Part shown: in pieces, positions 37,548 through 47,585 of the stretch
How the letters are laid out: the number at the start of each line of letters is the position of its first letter
How positions within the stretch are numbered: the stretch's first letter is position 1
Assembly: GCA_026770025.1 (NCBI GenBank)
Contig: JAMXDE010000027.1
Location: 186,001-250,000, forward strand
Source: Craspedostauros australis
Lineage: Eukaryota; Bacillariophyta; Bacillariophyceae; Mastogloiales; Achnanthaceae
Direction: 5' to 3'
Length of the DNA: 64,000 nt
Position numbers and translations under genes: made by a program
Notes under the pieces: generated by a model
What the model was told of the DNA's origin: nothing
The model's input: the letters and a program-made list of their open reading frames with translations, nothing else
Databases searched by the model: none

Positions 37548-38358
37548 AGTCGTAGTTCTGCTGGGGGATCACGGTTCTGTGCGTTGCTGAGATTTGATGA
37601 CTCCAATCGCGACAGTGGCAGCGACGTTGACGACGAGGTGCCGATGGCGAGACGATGTGCACTCTCTCTCCCTTGTCTTTTGAGCTTGATGCGGTTTGGC
37701 AAAGCGCATGGGGAGGTACGCGGCTCCTGGCACGCATCGACGATAACCGAATCGAGTTTAAAATCCGAACATCGATTGTTCCAACAAGAATCGTTGAAAG
37801 TCCTCATTGAGAAAACGCCAATAACGTCCAACCAACGGTTTGCAAAGAGGTGAATGGTATGAGTTTGACTCGATCGACTTGAGGTTGAATGGCTCTAAAC
37901 ACGACTGAATCGAGCAATGTTCGTGTGTGCAGGTTTTTCACGTGACCGGAGGTGTTGGGGGGTGAAACCTGTCTGTTCTGAAAAATTATGACTGTGCGGA
38001 GCGGTCATTTGCTCAACGTGGATCCTACACGTGGTTTGTGCGGTATCGTCTGTCCATCGACACTCATTGTTCGGATTCGGCCAGATTCGGGAATTGGCAC
38101 TAAATCTGCACATCGTGGACTTCCGAACAACAGATTCAGCAGAATTCATGTGCCGTGATGGAGAAGGAGGAAAACAAGCACAAACACAAGAGAAAGAGAG
38201 GACCATGCGGCCAAGACCACAACACGCACCACTCAACACCATACTCGAGCACATCAACAACAGACATCTCTGCCATAGGCATAATAGCTCAGACTACACA
38301 CTTTCTCGACAGCCAATCCAACGCCAACAGACCACCAACCATCGACCATCCTCTCAAA
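37548..38358. promoter_or_regulatory. Divergent promoter region; left edge of the tandem array
   Basis: About 0.8 kb between the hydrolase (-) and the first ankyrin gene (+). From about 38158 onward the sequence aligns with the leaders of the other two ankyrin genes (shared ACCATGCG, CACTCAAC, CATACTC and AACAGACATC blocks), so the array begins there. No gene is seen. Confidence 0.5.
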
Positions 38359-39369
38359 ATGCCGAATGTTACGAACGAACAACTCTTTGATGCTGCCGAG
38401 GCAGGTGACTTGTCGGTGTTGAAGGAATGGAAGAAGCAGAACAAGACGCAGAATGAAGGAGTTGATGTCAACTGCGAAGACAGTAATGGTTGGACGCCCC
38501 TCCATTTGGCATGCCTCGAAGGCCAGCTGGAGTGTGTGAAGTACCTCATCGAATCATGTGGGGCGAACGTCAACTACGAAGACATCTGTAAACGCACACC
38601 CCTTTATAGGGCATGCCAAACCGGCCAGCTGGAGTGCGTGAAGTACCTCGTCGAATCATGTGGAACGAATGTCAACTGCCAAGACAGCGATGGTGAAACT
38701 CCCCTTCATTGGGCATGCGCCGACGGCAATGTGGAGTGTGCGAAGTACCTCATCGAAGCATGTGGGGCGAACGTCAACTGCAAAGCCAGCGATGGTGATA
38801 CTCCTCTTCATCGCGCATGCTACAGGCCCCGCCCCCACCTGGAGTGTGTGAAGTACCTCATCGAATCATGTGGGGCGAACGTCAACTGCAAGAATGATGA
38901 TGGATGGACTCCCCTTTATGTGGCAGGCATAAAAGGCCACCTGGAGTGCATGAAGTACCTCATTGAATCAGGTAGGGCTAACATCAACTGCAAAGACAGC
39001 GATGGTGATACTCCCCTTGGTGCGGCATGCTGCTGGGGCAGGCTGGAGTGTATCGAGTATCTCATCGAATCAGGTGGGGCAGACATCAACTGTCAAAACA
39101 ACCACGGTTCCACACCCCTTTTTCACGCATGCGAACATGGCAAGCTGGAGTGTATCGAGTCCCTCATCAGAGGACTTTCGCCTTCATCTCACACGCAACT
39201 GCAGCAACTACAGCAACGCTTACAACAAAACGAGCAAGAGAATGAACACAAACACAGTACCCACAAGAGGACCAACATCGCATTGCAGAAGTCCGGCTCA
39301 GATCCTTCCAAACCGACAGCAGGGCAGACACCATCTACTCGTGTGGACAGGGCGACCAACAGCAACTAA
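38359..39369 (+). CDS. Ankyrin-repeat protein, array copy 1 (BTB domain lost)
   Basis: 336 residues from the ATG in CTCAAAATGCCGA, a context shared by all three array copies. Residues about 35-275 hold seven ankyrin repeats of about 34 residues (consensus DGxTPLHxACxxGxLECVKY). They are more diverse than those of copy 2. The last 60 residues (LQQLQQRLQQNEQENEHKHS and on) begin as the family's coiled coil but then run into a different frame from the BTB domain of copies 2 and 3 and stop at TAA. It is probably a truncated paralogue that may still make an ankyrin-only protein. Ankyrin repeats bind proteins; the partner is unknown. Confidence 0.8.
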   Translation: MPNVTNEQLFDAAEAGDLSVLKEWKKQNKTQNEGVDVNCEDSNGWTPLHLACLEGQLECVKYLIESCGANVNYEDICKRTPLYRACQTGQLECVKYLVESCGTNVNCQDSDGETPLHWACADGNVECAKYLIEACGANVNCKASDGDTPLHRACYRPRPHLECVKYLIESCGANVNCKNDDGWTPLYVAGIKGHLECMKYLIESGRANINCKDSDGDTPLGAACCWGRLECIEYLIESGGADINCQNNHGSTPLFHACEHGKLECIESLIRGLSPSSHTQLQQLQQRLQQNEQENEHKHSTHKRTNIALQKSGSDPSKPTAGQTPSTRVDRATNSN

Positions 39370-39623
39370 CCTAGGCAAACTCTGAAGTTCTCATGATTGC
39401 CGTCCTATCAATTGAGACACTGGTCGACAAAGGAATCCAACATCAATGCGCGCATGATGGCACCGAAGACGGCGCGCCCCCCATGCAAGTAACCATCCCT
39501 CTTCCCAACCTTCAACCAAAACACGTCCGATACGTCCTCCAATGCATCTACACAGGCGAGATATCCGTCAACAACAACACCCATGACGACACCGATGATG
39601 ATGACGCAAACCAGCATCTCTTC
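39293..39623 (+). pseudogene. BTB domain remnant of ankyrin copy 1
   Basis: In a frame different from the ankyrin ORF, the text CGQGDQQQ, then ANSEVLMIAVLSIETLVDKG and NLQPKHVRYVLQCIYTGE matches the BTB domain of copies 2 and 3. A frameshift separates it from the ankyrin part, a TAG interrupts it at about 39371, and it ends abruptly after DDDDANQ at the deletion junction near 39621. The BACK-like half is absent. Confidence 0.8.
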
Positions 39624-42054
39624 ATGCGACACAACTCTGTTCGACGATGACGATGACGACCCCTCCAATGAAGCCGCATCCCTTCACATTGGTACCACCA
39701 CCAACAACGCAAACCATCAGACAAACAATCAGACAAGATGACGAGGCATTGACATCCAAGGGGCATTGTGGGAAGGCTCGCCAGTTGCTCTGCACCTTGA
39801 CCCACCCGCCGTACGACGATGAGAATGGAACCTTCCATGAGTACGATCTACTCTGGGAGTTGCCACGGCAAAGCGTCCAGCCTGATACTCTGTTCGAACC
39901 TACGTGCGGCCAGGACGATCGAAGTTGCTGGAAGAGGACGGTGTCAAACTGATAGCAGAGAAGCAAACGGAGACCAAACAACCGCAACAGGCCGACACGA
40001 AATCGAAGGCGAGCAAGCCCACCAGCGTTGCCAAAGAGGCCAAAGCAGCTGCAAAATCAGGTGGTCGTGCGAGTGTCAGCACAGATACACCAAGCAGCGC
40101 CAATAGAAGTACAGCAAAAGATGCGAAAGCTTCGGCTGTGAAACGATCACATGCAAAGAGTCTGGACATGCTCAACATGCAAGATCACGAGATGTCATCC
40201 AGCTCCTTTGATCCCACCAAGTTCAACACCAACGAATCGATACCAGTGCCAAACACCCCAGGTGGACTCAGCTTCGCCACAGCCCCAGCACTCGGCGCGG
40301 CCTGCGAACGGAGCAGCCAAGACAAAACGAAGCTTGCCCAGAGTTGGAGACGTAGGCCAAGGCCAAGAACGAATTCCAACGGAACAACCAGCAGCGACAA
40401 ATCGAGGAGCAAGAGTTTGGAGTTCTTGGAATTCTCGAAAGATGGACGCAGCATACTAGTCACACCAGACACATCAGACACAACCGGAATGACGAGTGCA
40501 GCCAGCACGCTGGCTCTATCTCGAGTTGCGACAACGAAAACGCCACGTAGCAAGAGCCTGGAGTCATTGATAAATCTGCCAAGTCTCCACAACAACGACG
40601 ACATCGGGTATTGCAACAAGTGCTGCCGTAACGAACGGTGGGAGAAGCTCTGTGGTCCCTGTCACGCCTGGAGGTCGGAGCGCGGCATCTACACCAGCCC
40701 CGTTCAGCCACATACATGAAAGAGACAACAGTCTTGGTCGTTGAACAAGTGCAGGTTGACGTTGGCAAGCATCCTCAAGGCCAAACGATCATCATGACGT
40801 GAAGTGTCGTTGACCAATCCTCCCAAATCGAAGCAACGACCATCTCTTGAATCCCGACCATCACAATTGGCCAATCTTGCCTTGACCAAAGCATCCGCAA
40901 AGGCATTATCATCGTCGCTACCGTCATCATCATCACAGTCCAAATCCAAACTCAATCTTGAACGATTCGAACGCAAACACAAACACAGAGGTGTCTCGGC
41001 CGCACCCCAAGCCCCATCCAGTCCTGGAGCCTTGAGTTTGGGAATCGAATTGCAATCGAGCAAGAAGGAACGAGGGGCTCCTTCTCACAACAGATCTGCA
41101 TGCAGTTCGTTGCGCCCAAGTGAAGACTCAAAGCAACGACGTTCATGCGAATGAAGCACGGATGCTCTGCGCGAGGCGATCAAGGAAAGGATCTCCAAGG
41201 TGCTTGGCAATGGGCCCCGACGTCACCACTCCAGCAAAACAAGAGGCGTGTCATCACCATCGATATCACCATCGATATTACCGTCGCCACGGCATCGGCG
41301 GAGAAGCGCACAGCACACCAGTGGCAAGCTGTACTCGACATCGTCAAGATCAAAGAGTGTGGAGCATTCGACATCATTGCGTCATCGTTGTGGCGGAGCA
41401 ATTCACACTTGCTCCTCTGGAAGAAGCCGCGGCTCGCCATCGGCGCGGAGTCTTCGAAGCCCGTCCGACCGCGGCCGCAGAAGAACTGCGCGAGTATCGA
41501 TGGACTCATCGCCATCATCACGGCGACAACGAACATCTGGCAGTTCGGATGACATGAACGCAGCCTCGCGTTCACGCGAAACCAACTCAAATGCGCACTC
41601 CACCGGTACTGGTTTGCAACGGCCCAAGGGCTCACCTTCCCGAACGCATGACCGAGGAAGTTCGCGAAGACCAAATCAACGTGGCCGTAGCCAATCGACA
41701 CCATGTGGCGAAGATGGGCGACGGAAGTCCTGCGATGAACGATCATCATCGGCGCGACCACGAAGCAGATCAAGAGGATATCGAATTGACAGCATCGAAC
41801 AGCACAGCAATGAGAGAGATGAAGATGGACGACATGGCAAAGAACAACATGGCAACAAACGTTCGTCATCACACGAGGCCCTTCAATCAAATCGTTGTGG
41901 ACGAAGCAGATCGTCAACTCGCGATGCTGTCTACCATGAGAAGCTGTCCGGCACAAAACCACTGCAACTCATATCAAAGAAAGCAGTCAGGAACAAGAGC
42001 GCGTCTCAGTGCCGCCATCCCTTGATGAATGGTACCAAAACTCCCACCCTGTGA
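39622..42054 (+). pseudogene. Ser/Arg-rich gene, array copy 1, decayed
   Basis: The start of this gene was removed by the deletion at 39621. What remains reads first in one frame (RQDDEALTSKGHCGKARQLL, then HEYDLLWELP) and then, after a shift near 39900, in a single frame to 42054 interrupted only by TGA at 40717, 40795 and 41152. The product is rich in Ser, Arg, Lys and Thr with SRSKSLE-type motifs, a Cys-rich patch (CNKCCRNERWEKLCGPCHAW, about 40609-40668) that may be a zinc finger, and an RS-like tail (DERSSSARPRSRSRG). No known domain is recognised. It was probably an intrinsically disordered regulatory protein. Copies 2 and 3 carry partly different lesions. Confidence 0.55.
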
Positions 42055-42260
42055 TGCATCACGACATGATGGCATGGAATGAGATGTGTGGGCCGCTCCG
42101 TATTTGTATCATACTCATAGAGGTATGGTAGACTCATGTCGCTGTAATGTAGTACACCTACGAATGGATTGTACTTCTCTACGTATGTTTGGAACAGTAC
42201 CGCATACACTATATCTGCTTGTGCAATAGAACGCTGTGATGAAGGCAATGGATGTTCCAA
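42006..42260 (-). other. Conserved open stretch at the unit end
   Basis: A minus-strand frame (text AVLFQTYVEKY, then HLIPCHHVVMHHRVGVLVPF) stays open in unit 1 and also at the end of unit 3 (63791-63994), despite several base changes. It overlaps the end of the Ser/Arg-rich gene. It may be a small gene or a by-product of selection on the other strand. Confidence 0.2.
42204..42207. other. Empty site corresponding to the DNA transposon insertion
   Basis: ACCGC-ATAC-ACTATATC is intact here, while at the next unit junction the same sequence is split by the 6-kb transposon with ATAC on both sides. Confidence 0.9.
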
Positions 42261-43793
42261 GAGATTGAAGGGCTGGATACTGCTCCCACGCTGCCTCCGC
42301 CTTGTCTACGACTAGTCTGGTCCGCTCTCTGCGGCATAGTACATACCCACACAGGGATGTTGCCGATGTCATTCACGAACGGATTGGACATCTGTGGTTC
42401 CATCGACCGTCCTGTGTCGCGCTATCGTTCTCATCTCTTCATGAGTTGCACTCTCGCCATTGTGCCAAAACTGCAGCTGAGACCCTTACCAAGTCCCAGG
42501 AGGAGTGATCACTCGCCGTTGAAGCAACAAATGCCAGGGTCACCATCAATTCCAATCTTCGAAGCGACCAGTGCCAGCGTGGCGGAAAGACAAGAACCGA
42601 CGAGACAGCGCAGTCCAAGCATCCAGCGAGCTTGACTAGCAAAAGAAGAATCCAACCAACCAACCAACGAACGAGCAACCCCATGCAGAGTGCGAGTGTC
42701 ATATTGCGGATCATGGTTGACACCGAGTTCCAACAGGCACAAGAAGCACACGGTCAGCGATCCATGGCCCATGGATACCGTACACCCACATGTCCTCCTT
42801 CGTGGTGCTCCCAACTTCATTTGTGAGGTGGATGTTCCTGTCGGTCGCCTCGGTTGAGCATCAATGCTCTGGGAGTCACGAGCCAAGACGGCGGCACTCA
42901 TGCCTATTGATAGAATGCGCATGGTGTTGTGTGTTGGTGGTCCGTGCGGCAGGAACAGTGGAGGCGGCACGGTATCGCTCCGCCTGTTGGTTGCTGGACG
43001 TGTCAACTCATCCCAATACGCAATGTGGTGTTGGTTTGATGTGGAGGACTCTTGTTGTTCGCGCGGATGGTGATGGTTGCAGTGCGGTGGGATGGTAACC
43101 AGTCAAATCCAAATGAGATGGGTCGCAACCAACACAGGCAATCAACAAAGGCAGTCACATCGGCGGCTTCATCGGTGGCTTCATGGTTGTTCGAGGCATT
43201 GGCTCACACCTCAAGTTGGTGCTTGCGATGGCAGGCGGACGAGGGTCAGCGGTCTTGCAGATGCCACGATGACGCAAGCAAGCGTGGGCCATGGTGCACA
43301 TGGTGGTGGCGGCGGTGGTGGCGACGATGACAGCTGTCTGTGTTTCCGAAGACTTTGACGTTGTTTGCTTCGGATTGGTGTTGCGTTGATTGTGGCCAAA
43401 CGAGAACTCTGTTGTGGTGCTTCTTTCTTGTTGTTGGTCGCACGCATTTTCGTGATGGATGAGAACAGAAAGATCCAATCCGCGCGAACCAGACGCGTTT
43501 GATCAAGAGAAGGAGACAAACACAGGCAAACAGAAGGAGGAGACCATGCGAACAAGACACACACACACACATACACACCACTCAACCCCATACTCAACCG
43601 CGTGAACAACAGACATCGAATTGCCACTCATATTCATCACACAGCGTATGGCACTCATACTCATACTAATACAAGCTGTTGCATACACAAACATCGATAT
43701 CTCTTCCATAGGCAGCTCCGACCACAGACATCCTCGACAGCCAATCCAACGTAAATCGTGCAACAACCATCGACCATCCACCACACTCTCAAA
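42208..43793 (+). promoter_or_regulatory. Upstream region of ankyrin-BTB copy 2
   Basis: 1.6 kb with no gene I can defend. Several open frames on both strands are kept between units 2 and 3, but the two are too alike here (42208-43078) for this to be informative. From about 43500 the shared leader of the ankyrin genes begins (a CACACACA run, then CATACTC repeats) and leads to the ATG. Confidence 0.4.
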
Positions 43794-46166
43794 ATGCCGA
43801 GTGTTACGAACAAACAACTCATTGATGCTGCCAAGGCAGGTGACTTGTCAGTGTTGAAGGAATGGAAGAAGCAGAACAAGACGCAGAATGAAGGAGTTGA
43901 TGTCAACTTCAAAGACAACCATAGTTGGACTCCCCTTCATTGGGCATGCTGGAACGGCCACCTGGAGTGTGTCAAGTACCTCATCAGATCATGTGAGGCG
44001 GACATCCATTGCAAAAACAACGATGGTTGCACTCCCCTTCATCATGCATGCACAAACGGCCACCTGGAGTGTGTGAAGTATCTCATCGAATCATGTGAGG
44101 CGGACATCAACTGCAAAACCAACAATGGTTCCACTCCCCTCCATTCGACATGCTTCAAAGGCCACCTGGAGTGTGTGAAGTACCTCATCGAATCACGTGA
44201 GGCGAACATCAACTGCAAAGACAACGATGGTTTCGCTCCCCTTCATCATGCATGCTCCAACGGCCAGCTGGAGTGTGTCAAGTACCTCATCAAATCATGT
44301 GAGGCGGACATCAACTGCAAAAACAACAATGGTTCCACTCCCCTTCATCATGCATGCTTCAAAGGCCACCTGGAGTGTGTGAAGTACCTCATCGAATCAC
44401 GTGAGGCGAACATCAACTGCAAAGACAACGATGGTTCCACTCCCCTTCATCATGCATGCTCCAACGGCCACCTGGAGTGTGCCAAGTATCTCATCGAATC
44501 ATGTGAGGCGGACATCAACTGCAAAACCAACAAGGGCAACACTCCCCTTCATCGGGCATGCAACAACGGTCAGCTGGAGTGTGCCAAGTACCTCATCGAA
44601 TCATGTGAGGCGGACATCAGCTGCAAAGACAACGATGGTTTCGCTCCCCTTCATCATGCATGCTCCAAGGGCCACCTGAAGTGTGTCAAGTACCTCATCG
44701 AATCATGTGAGGCGGACATCAACTGCAAAAACAACAATGGTTCCACTCCCCTCCATTCGACATGCTTCAAAGGCCACCTGGAGTGTGTGAAGTACCTCAT
44801 CGAATCACGTGAGGCGAACATCAACTGCAAAGACAACGATGGTTTCGCTCCCCTTCATCATGCATGCTCCAACGGCCAGCTGGAGTGTGTCAAGTACCTC
44901 ATCAAATCATGTGAGGCGGACATCAACTGCAAAAGCAACAATGGCGACACTCCCCTCCATTCGACATGCTTCAAAGGCCACGTGGAGTGTGTTGCGTACC
45001 TCATTGCATCAGCCAATGCCGATACCGACATTCAAAACAACAACAACAAAACGCCCCTCGATATGATCGATGCAACACTTCAAATCAAGATGATAAACCG
45101 CCTCTATCATCTGAGTTACTGCAACTCACAACCGCGGCAGCAGTTGAAAGAGAATGAGCAGGAGAACGAACAACTGAAACAGCAGTTGGAACAGAGGGAG
45201 CAAGAGAAGACACAGAAGGAGCAAGAGAACGAACAGCTGAAACAACAGAAGGAAGAAATGCAGCACATGCTCTCGAAAAGTCAACAAGAGAACGAACAGC
45301 TGAAACGGCAGCTGAAACAACATCTCAAGATCAGCATCGACCAAGATCGTCACGCTGCTTTTCGTACCGAGGCCATCGCAGACATGACCTTCCTGTGCGG
45401 ACAAGGGGACGACCAACAATCAATCAAAGCCAACTCCGAAGTCCTCATGGTCACTGTCCCATCCATTCAGACATTGATCAGCTCTGGAATCCAACATCAG
45501 CACGTGAATGATAACACCGAAGACGGCGCGGTCCCCATCCAAACGACCATCCCTCTTCCCGACCTTCAACCAAAACACGTCCGATACGTCCTCCAATGCA
45601 TCTACACAGGCGAGATATCCTTCAACAACAACACCCATGGCTACACTGACGATGATGACGCAAACCAGCCAACTCCCACCCTCACTGGACAGGATGATCT
45701 GCAACAGCTGATCCTTGTGGCCAACGAGTTCGGCTTCTGGCGACTCAAGCTTGCTCTTGAAGCAGAGTTGACCCGCAAGCATCTCACAGAGGACAGCATG
45801 ATAGATGTGTTGATATTCGCCGATCAACACAACTGCGTGGTGTTGAAGGATACCGCAATGAGGATGGCAGCTGAAAATGAGAACAAATTGTTCACTCATC
45901 CAGATTCCAAGCAGCTATTTCATCACCCTCACCTAATGGGAGTCATTCATGACCTCTGCCATGGTAGAATGGAGAGTGACGGACTTGATGATGAGTACAG
46001 TGGCATGTCCATGATGGAGCTGTACAAGGTCATAGATGAGGACAAGGGTACAGAACAAGTGGATTCATACATGGATTGTGCGACATTGGCGGACTTCGTC
46101 CGCTCTCTAAGTACCAAATCATCCATAGTGGTTGAAACGGACGGTGCTGCTGCAGAAGAGGAGTGA
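43794..46166 (+). CDS. Ankyrin-coiled-coil-BTB protein, array copy 2 (11 repeats)
   Basis: 790 residues from the ATG in CTCAAAATGCCGA. Residues about 43-415 hold eleven full 34-residue ankyrin repeats plus a partial one; each unit is 102 bp and neighbouring units are nearly identical. A two-repeat block (STPLHSTCFKGHLECVKYLI and on) occurs twice, a sign of recent internal duplication. A short coiled coil (about 446-516, QKEQENEQLKQQ) links to a BTB/POZ domain (about 530-640: DMTFLCGQGD, NSEVLM, HVRYVLQCIYTGE) and a BACK-like helical part (about 640-700). Proteins of this layout are often substrate adaptors for Cullin-3 ubiquitin ligases, with the repeats choosing the target; that role is inferred here. 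It stops at TGA. Confidence 0.93.
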   Translation: MPSVTNKQLIDAAKAGDLSVLKEWKKQNKTQNEGVDVNFKDNHSWTPLHWACWNGHLECVKYLIRSCEADIHCKNNDGCTPLHHACTNGHLECVKYLIESCEADINCKTNNGSTPLHSTCFKGHLECVKYLIESREANINCKDNDGFAPLHHACSNGQLECVKYLIKSCEADINCKNNNGSTPLHHACFKGHLECVKYLIESREANINCKDNDGSTPLHHACSNGHLECAKYLIESCEADINCKTNKGNTPLHRACNNGQLECAKYLIESCEADISCKDNDGFAPLHHACSKGHLKCVKYLIESCEADINCKNNNGSTPLHSTCFKGHLECVKYLIESREANINCKDNDGFAPLHHACSNGQLECVKYLIKSCEADINCKSNNGDTPLHSTCFKGHVECVAYLIASANADTDIQNNNNKTPLDMIDATLQIKMINRLYHLSYCNSQPRQQLKENEQENEQLKQQLEQREQEKTQKEQENEQLKQQKEEMQHMLSKSQQENEQLKRQLKQHLKISIDQDRHAAFRTEAIADMTFLCGQGDDQQSIKANSEVLMVTVPSIQTLISSGIQHQHVNDNTEDGAVPIQTTIPLPDLQPKHVRYVLQCIYTGEISFNNNTHGYTDDDDANQPTPTLTGQDDLQQLILVANEFGFWRLKLALEAELTRKHLTEDSMIDVLIFADQHNCVVLKDTAMRMAAENENKLFTHPDSKQLFHHPHLMGVIHDLCHGRMESDGLDDEYSGMSMMELYKVIDEDKGTEQVDSYMDCATLADFVRSLSTKSSIVVETDGAAAEEE

Positions 46167-46170
46167 AGTG

Positions 46171-47356
46171 TCAGACCATTTCATACCATGCCATACCGTA
46201 CCAGAAATCTTCCACAAGTGAACGCGTGACGGAATTGAGTTGATTGATAAAAATAGTCGTCAGAATAGTCATTAGGATAGAATCTGTGTGAAAGGAGGTG
46301 GAGCAATTCGTAATCCATTCATTCAATGGTGCGTCCGGCATGCCTTCACTATCGCCTTTGGTGATGCGCACCGCATGCTGCTCCATGCAGTACCGTATCG
46401 TTCGCAGCGCGGTCTGGCTGGGCCGCGAGATACGCATAATCTTCTGTGAATGAATTGCAGATGATCCCGGTTGGCGTACAGCACGCTGCTGTGCATCATC
46501 ATTTGCCAATGCGACATGAAGACGATGGTCCAGCCACCGCTGTCATCGTCGTGATCGTTGTTGTCGATCATATGGTTTCCACGTTCGCTCGTTTCGTTGG
46601 TGTGGAAGGAGTTGTGTGAGAAACGATGGTGGACCCTGTTTGCGTCATGCATGGCTTGTAGAACTCGAATCCAACGTGACGGAGCGGGATGTACTACGGC
46701 TGTCAGCTTGTTGGTGGTGGTGCTGCTGCAGTTCGTGCATGATGTCGCGCACGGCACAAGCGCATGCCAACAGCTGCATGGTTTTCGAAATGGCGGACCA
46801 AGATGATGAGCCATGGGAGAAGTTGCCGATGTCATTGCACACGATTTCAGTAATGGTGGATCCAAGGAGACAGTGCCTCTGTCTCATCGTTTGCGGTTTG
46901 TGGCGGAGATACATCTCTTTGAGCATCGGTATGAACAGGCGTGCCTGGTTGTGGCACGCGTTGTGGGAACTGAGGAACATTTCCAAACTGATGGCTCTGC
47001 AGGTCTCGGAAGAAGTCGCTGTGTTTGATCTCACGGATGCACCCGTCCAACATGTGCTGAATCTCCGTTTCCGACAACGCATCGTACGTTTCTGTGCGTG
47101 CGCGCGGCTGCTGATGACTTGAATCCAGACCGCACCACGGGCCATGACATGTCTTGCCATGACTGTTGGTTATGTTGTTGGTGCTGTGATTGCCCATGTC
47201 CCAAGATATTCTCTACTCCGGAGCAGTTTGTGTGATATCTTCCTTTCTGATGTCGCTGAGCGATACGACACATTTGAGATCGCTGTTCGTCACCGCTTGC
47301 CATTGATCATCGGTATCAGCGTCATCATCATCGGCATCATCATCGTCTCTTGCCAT
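46171..47356 (-). pseudogene. Convergent minus-strand gene in unit 2, broken
   Basis: A coding-like stretch on the minus strand. It opens with MARDDDDADDDD at 47356 and continues through text such as YDALSETEIQHMLDGC, then LKEMYLRHKPQTM and LLGSTITEIVCNDIGNFSHG, to ALRTIRYCMEQHAV near 46400. The frame changes several times, including one extra base near 47005 relative to unit 3. Unit 3 keeps that segment in frame (RAISLEMFLSPHYTRHNQPR) but is broken elsewhere, so the ancestor was intact and each copy decayed separately. No known domain is recognised. It ends beside the 3' end of the ankyrin-BTB gene and starts about 230 bp from the Ser/Arg-rich gene. Confidence 0.5.
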
Positions 47357-47585
47357 GGCCGCTTTCGTTGATTCTGGTTGGCGTGCCATATTTTGCGCAG
47401 CCGCCGCTTGCTTGATTACTTCATTGCTGTGTTGCTGTTTTGCTTCATTATTTCATTGCTTCGTTGCTTTACGGACAATGTCTCGGTGTTGGCTGATAGC
47501 TCCATCAATGTAAACATAGTCATGCCATTTCATCTCTCTCTCTCTCTCTCTTTTGTGTTGATGTTGTGTTGATGTTGTTTGATGG
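47357..47585. promoter_or_regulatory. Divergent promoter with pyrimidine tract, unit 2
   Basis: A 229-bp gap between the starts of the broken minus-strand gene and the Ser/Arg-rich gene. It contains a TCTCTC tract (about 47531-47553) shortly before the plus-strand ATG; a longer version occurs at the same place in unit 3. Confidence 0.4.

Larger units (their letters stand above)
38158..42207 (+). repeat. Tandem array unit 1 (truncated, with internal deletion)
   Basis: Homologous to units 2 and 3, but it starts only about 200 bp before the ankyrin start codon. About 2.1 kb is missing between the middle of the BTB domain and the Ser/Arg-rich gene (junction near 39621). Confidence 0.85.

Noticed and set aside
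39904-42054. TGA as a sense codon in the Ser/Arg-rich gene (the main frame of unit 1 is interrupted only by three TGA codons)
   Set aside because: TGA ends several well-defined genes here (for example both intact ankyrin-BTB genes), and at the matching positions the other units have TAG or TTA. Ordinary decay explains it.
43758-43793. Longer N-terminus for ankyrin-BTB copy 2
   Set aside because: The extension would start with GTG. The ATG at 43794 has the same context and following sequence as in copies 1 and 3.
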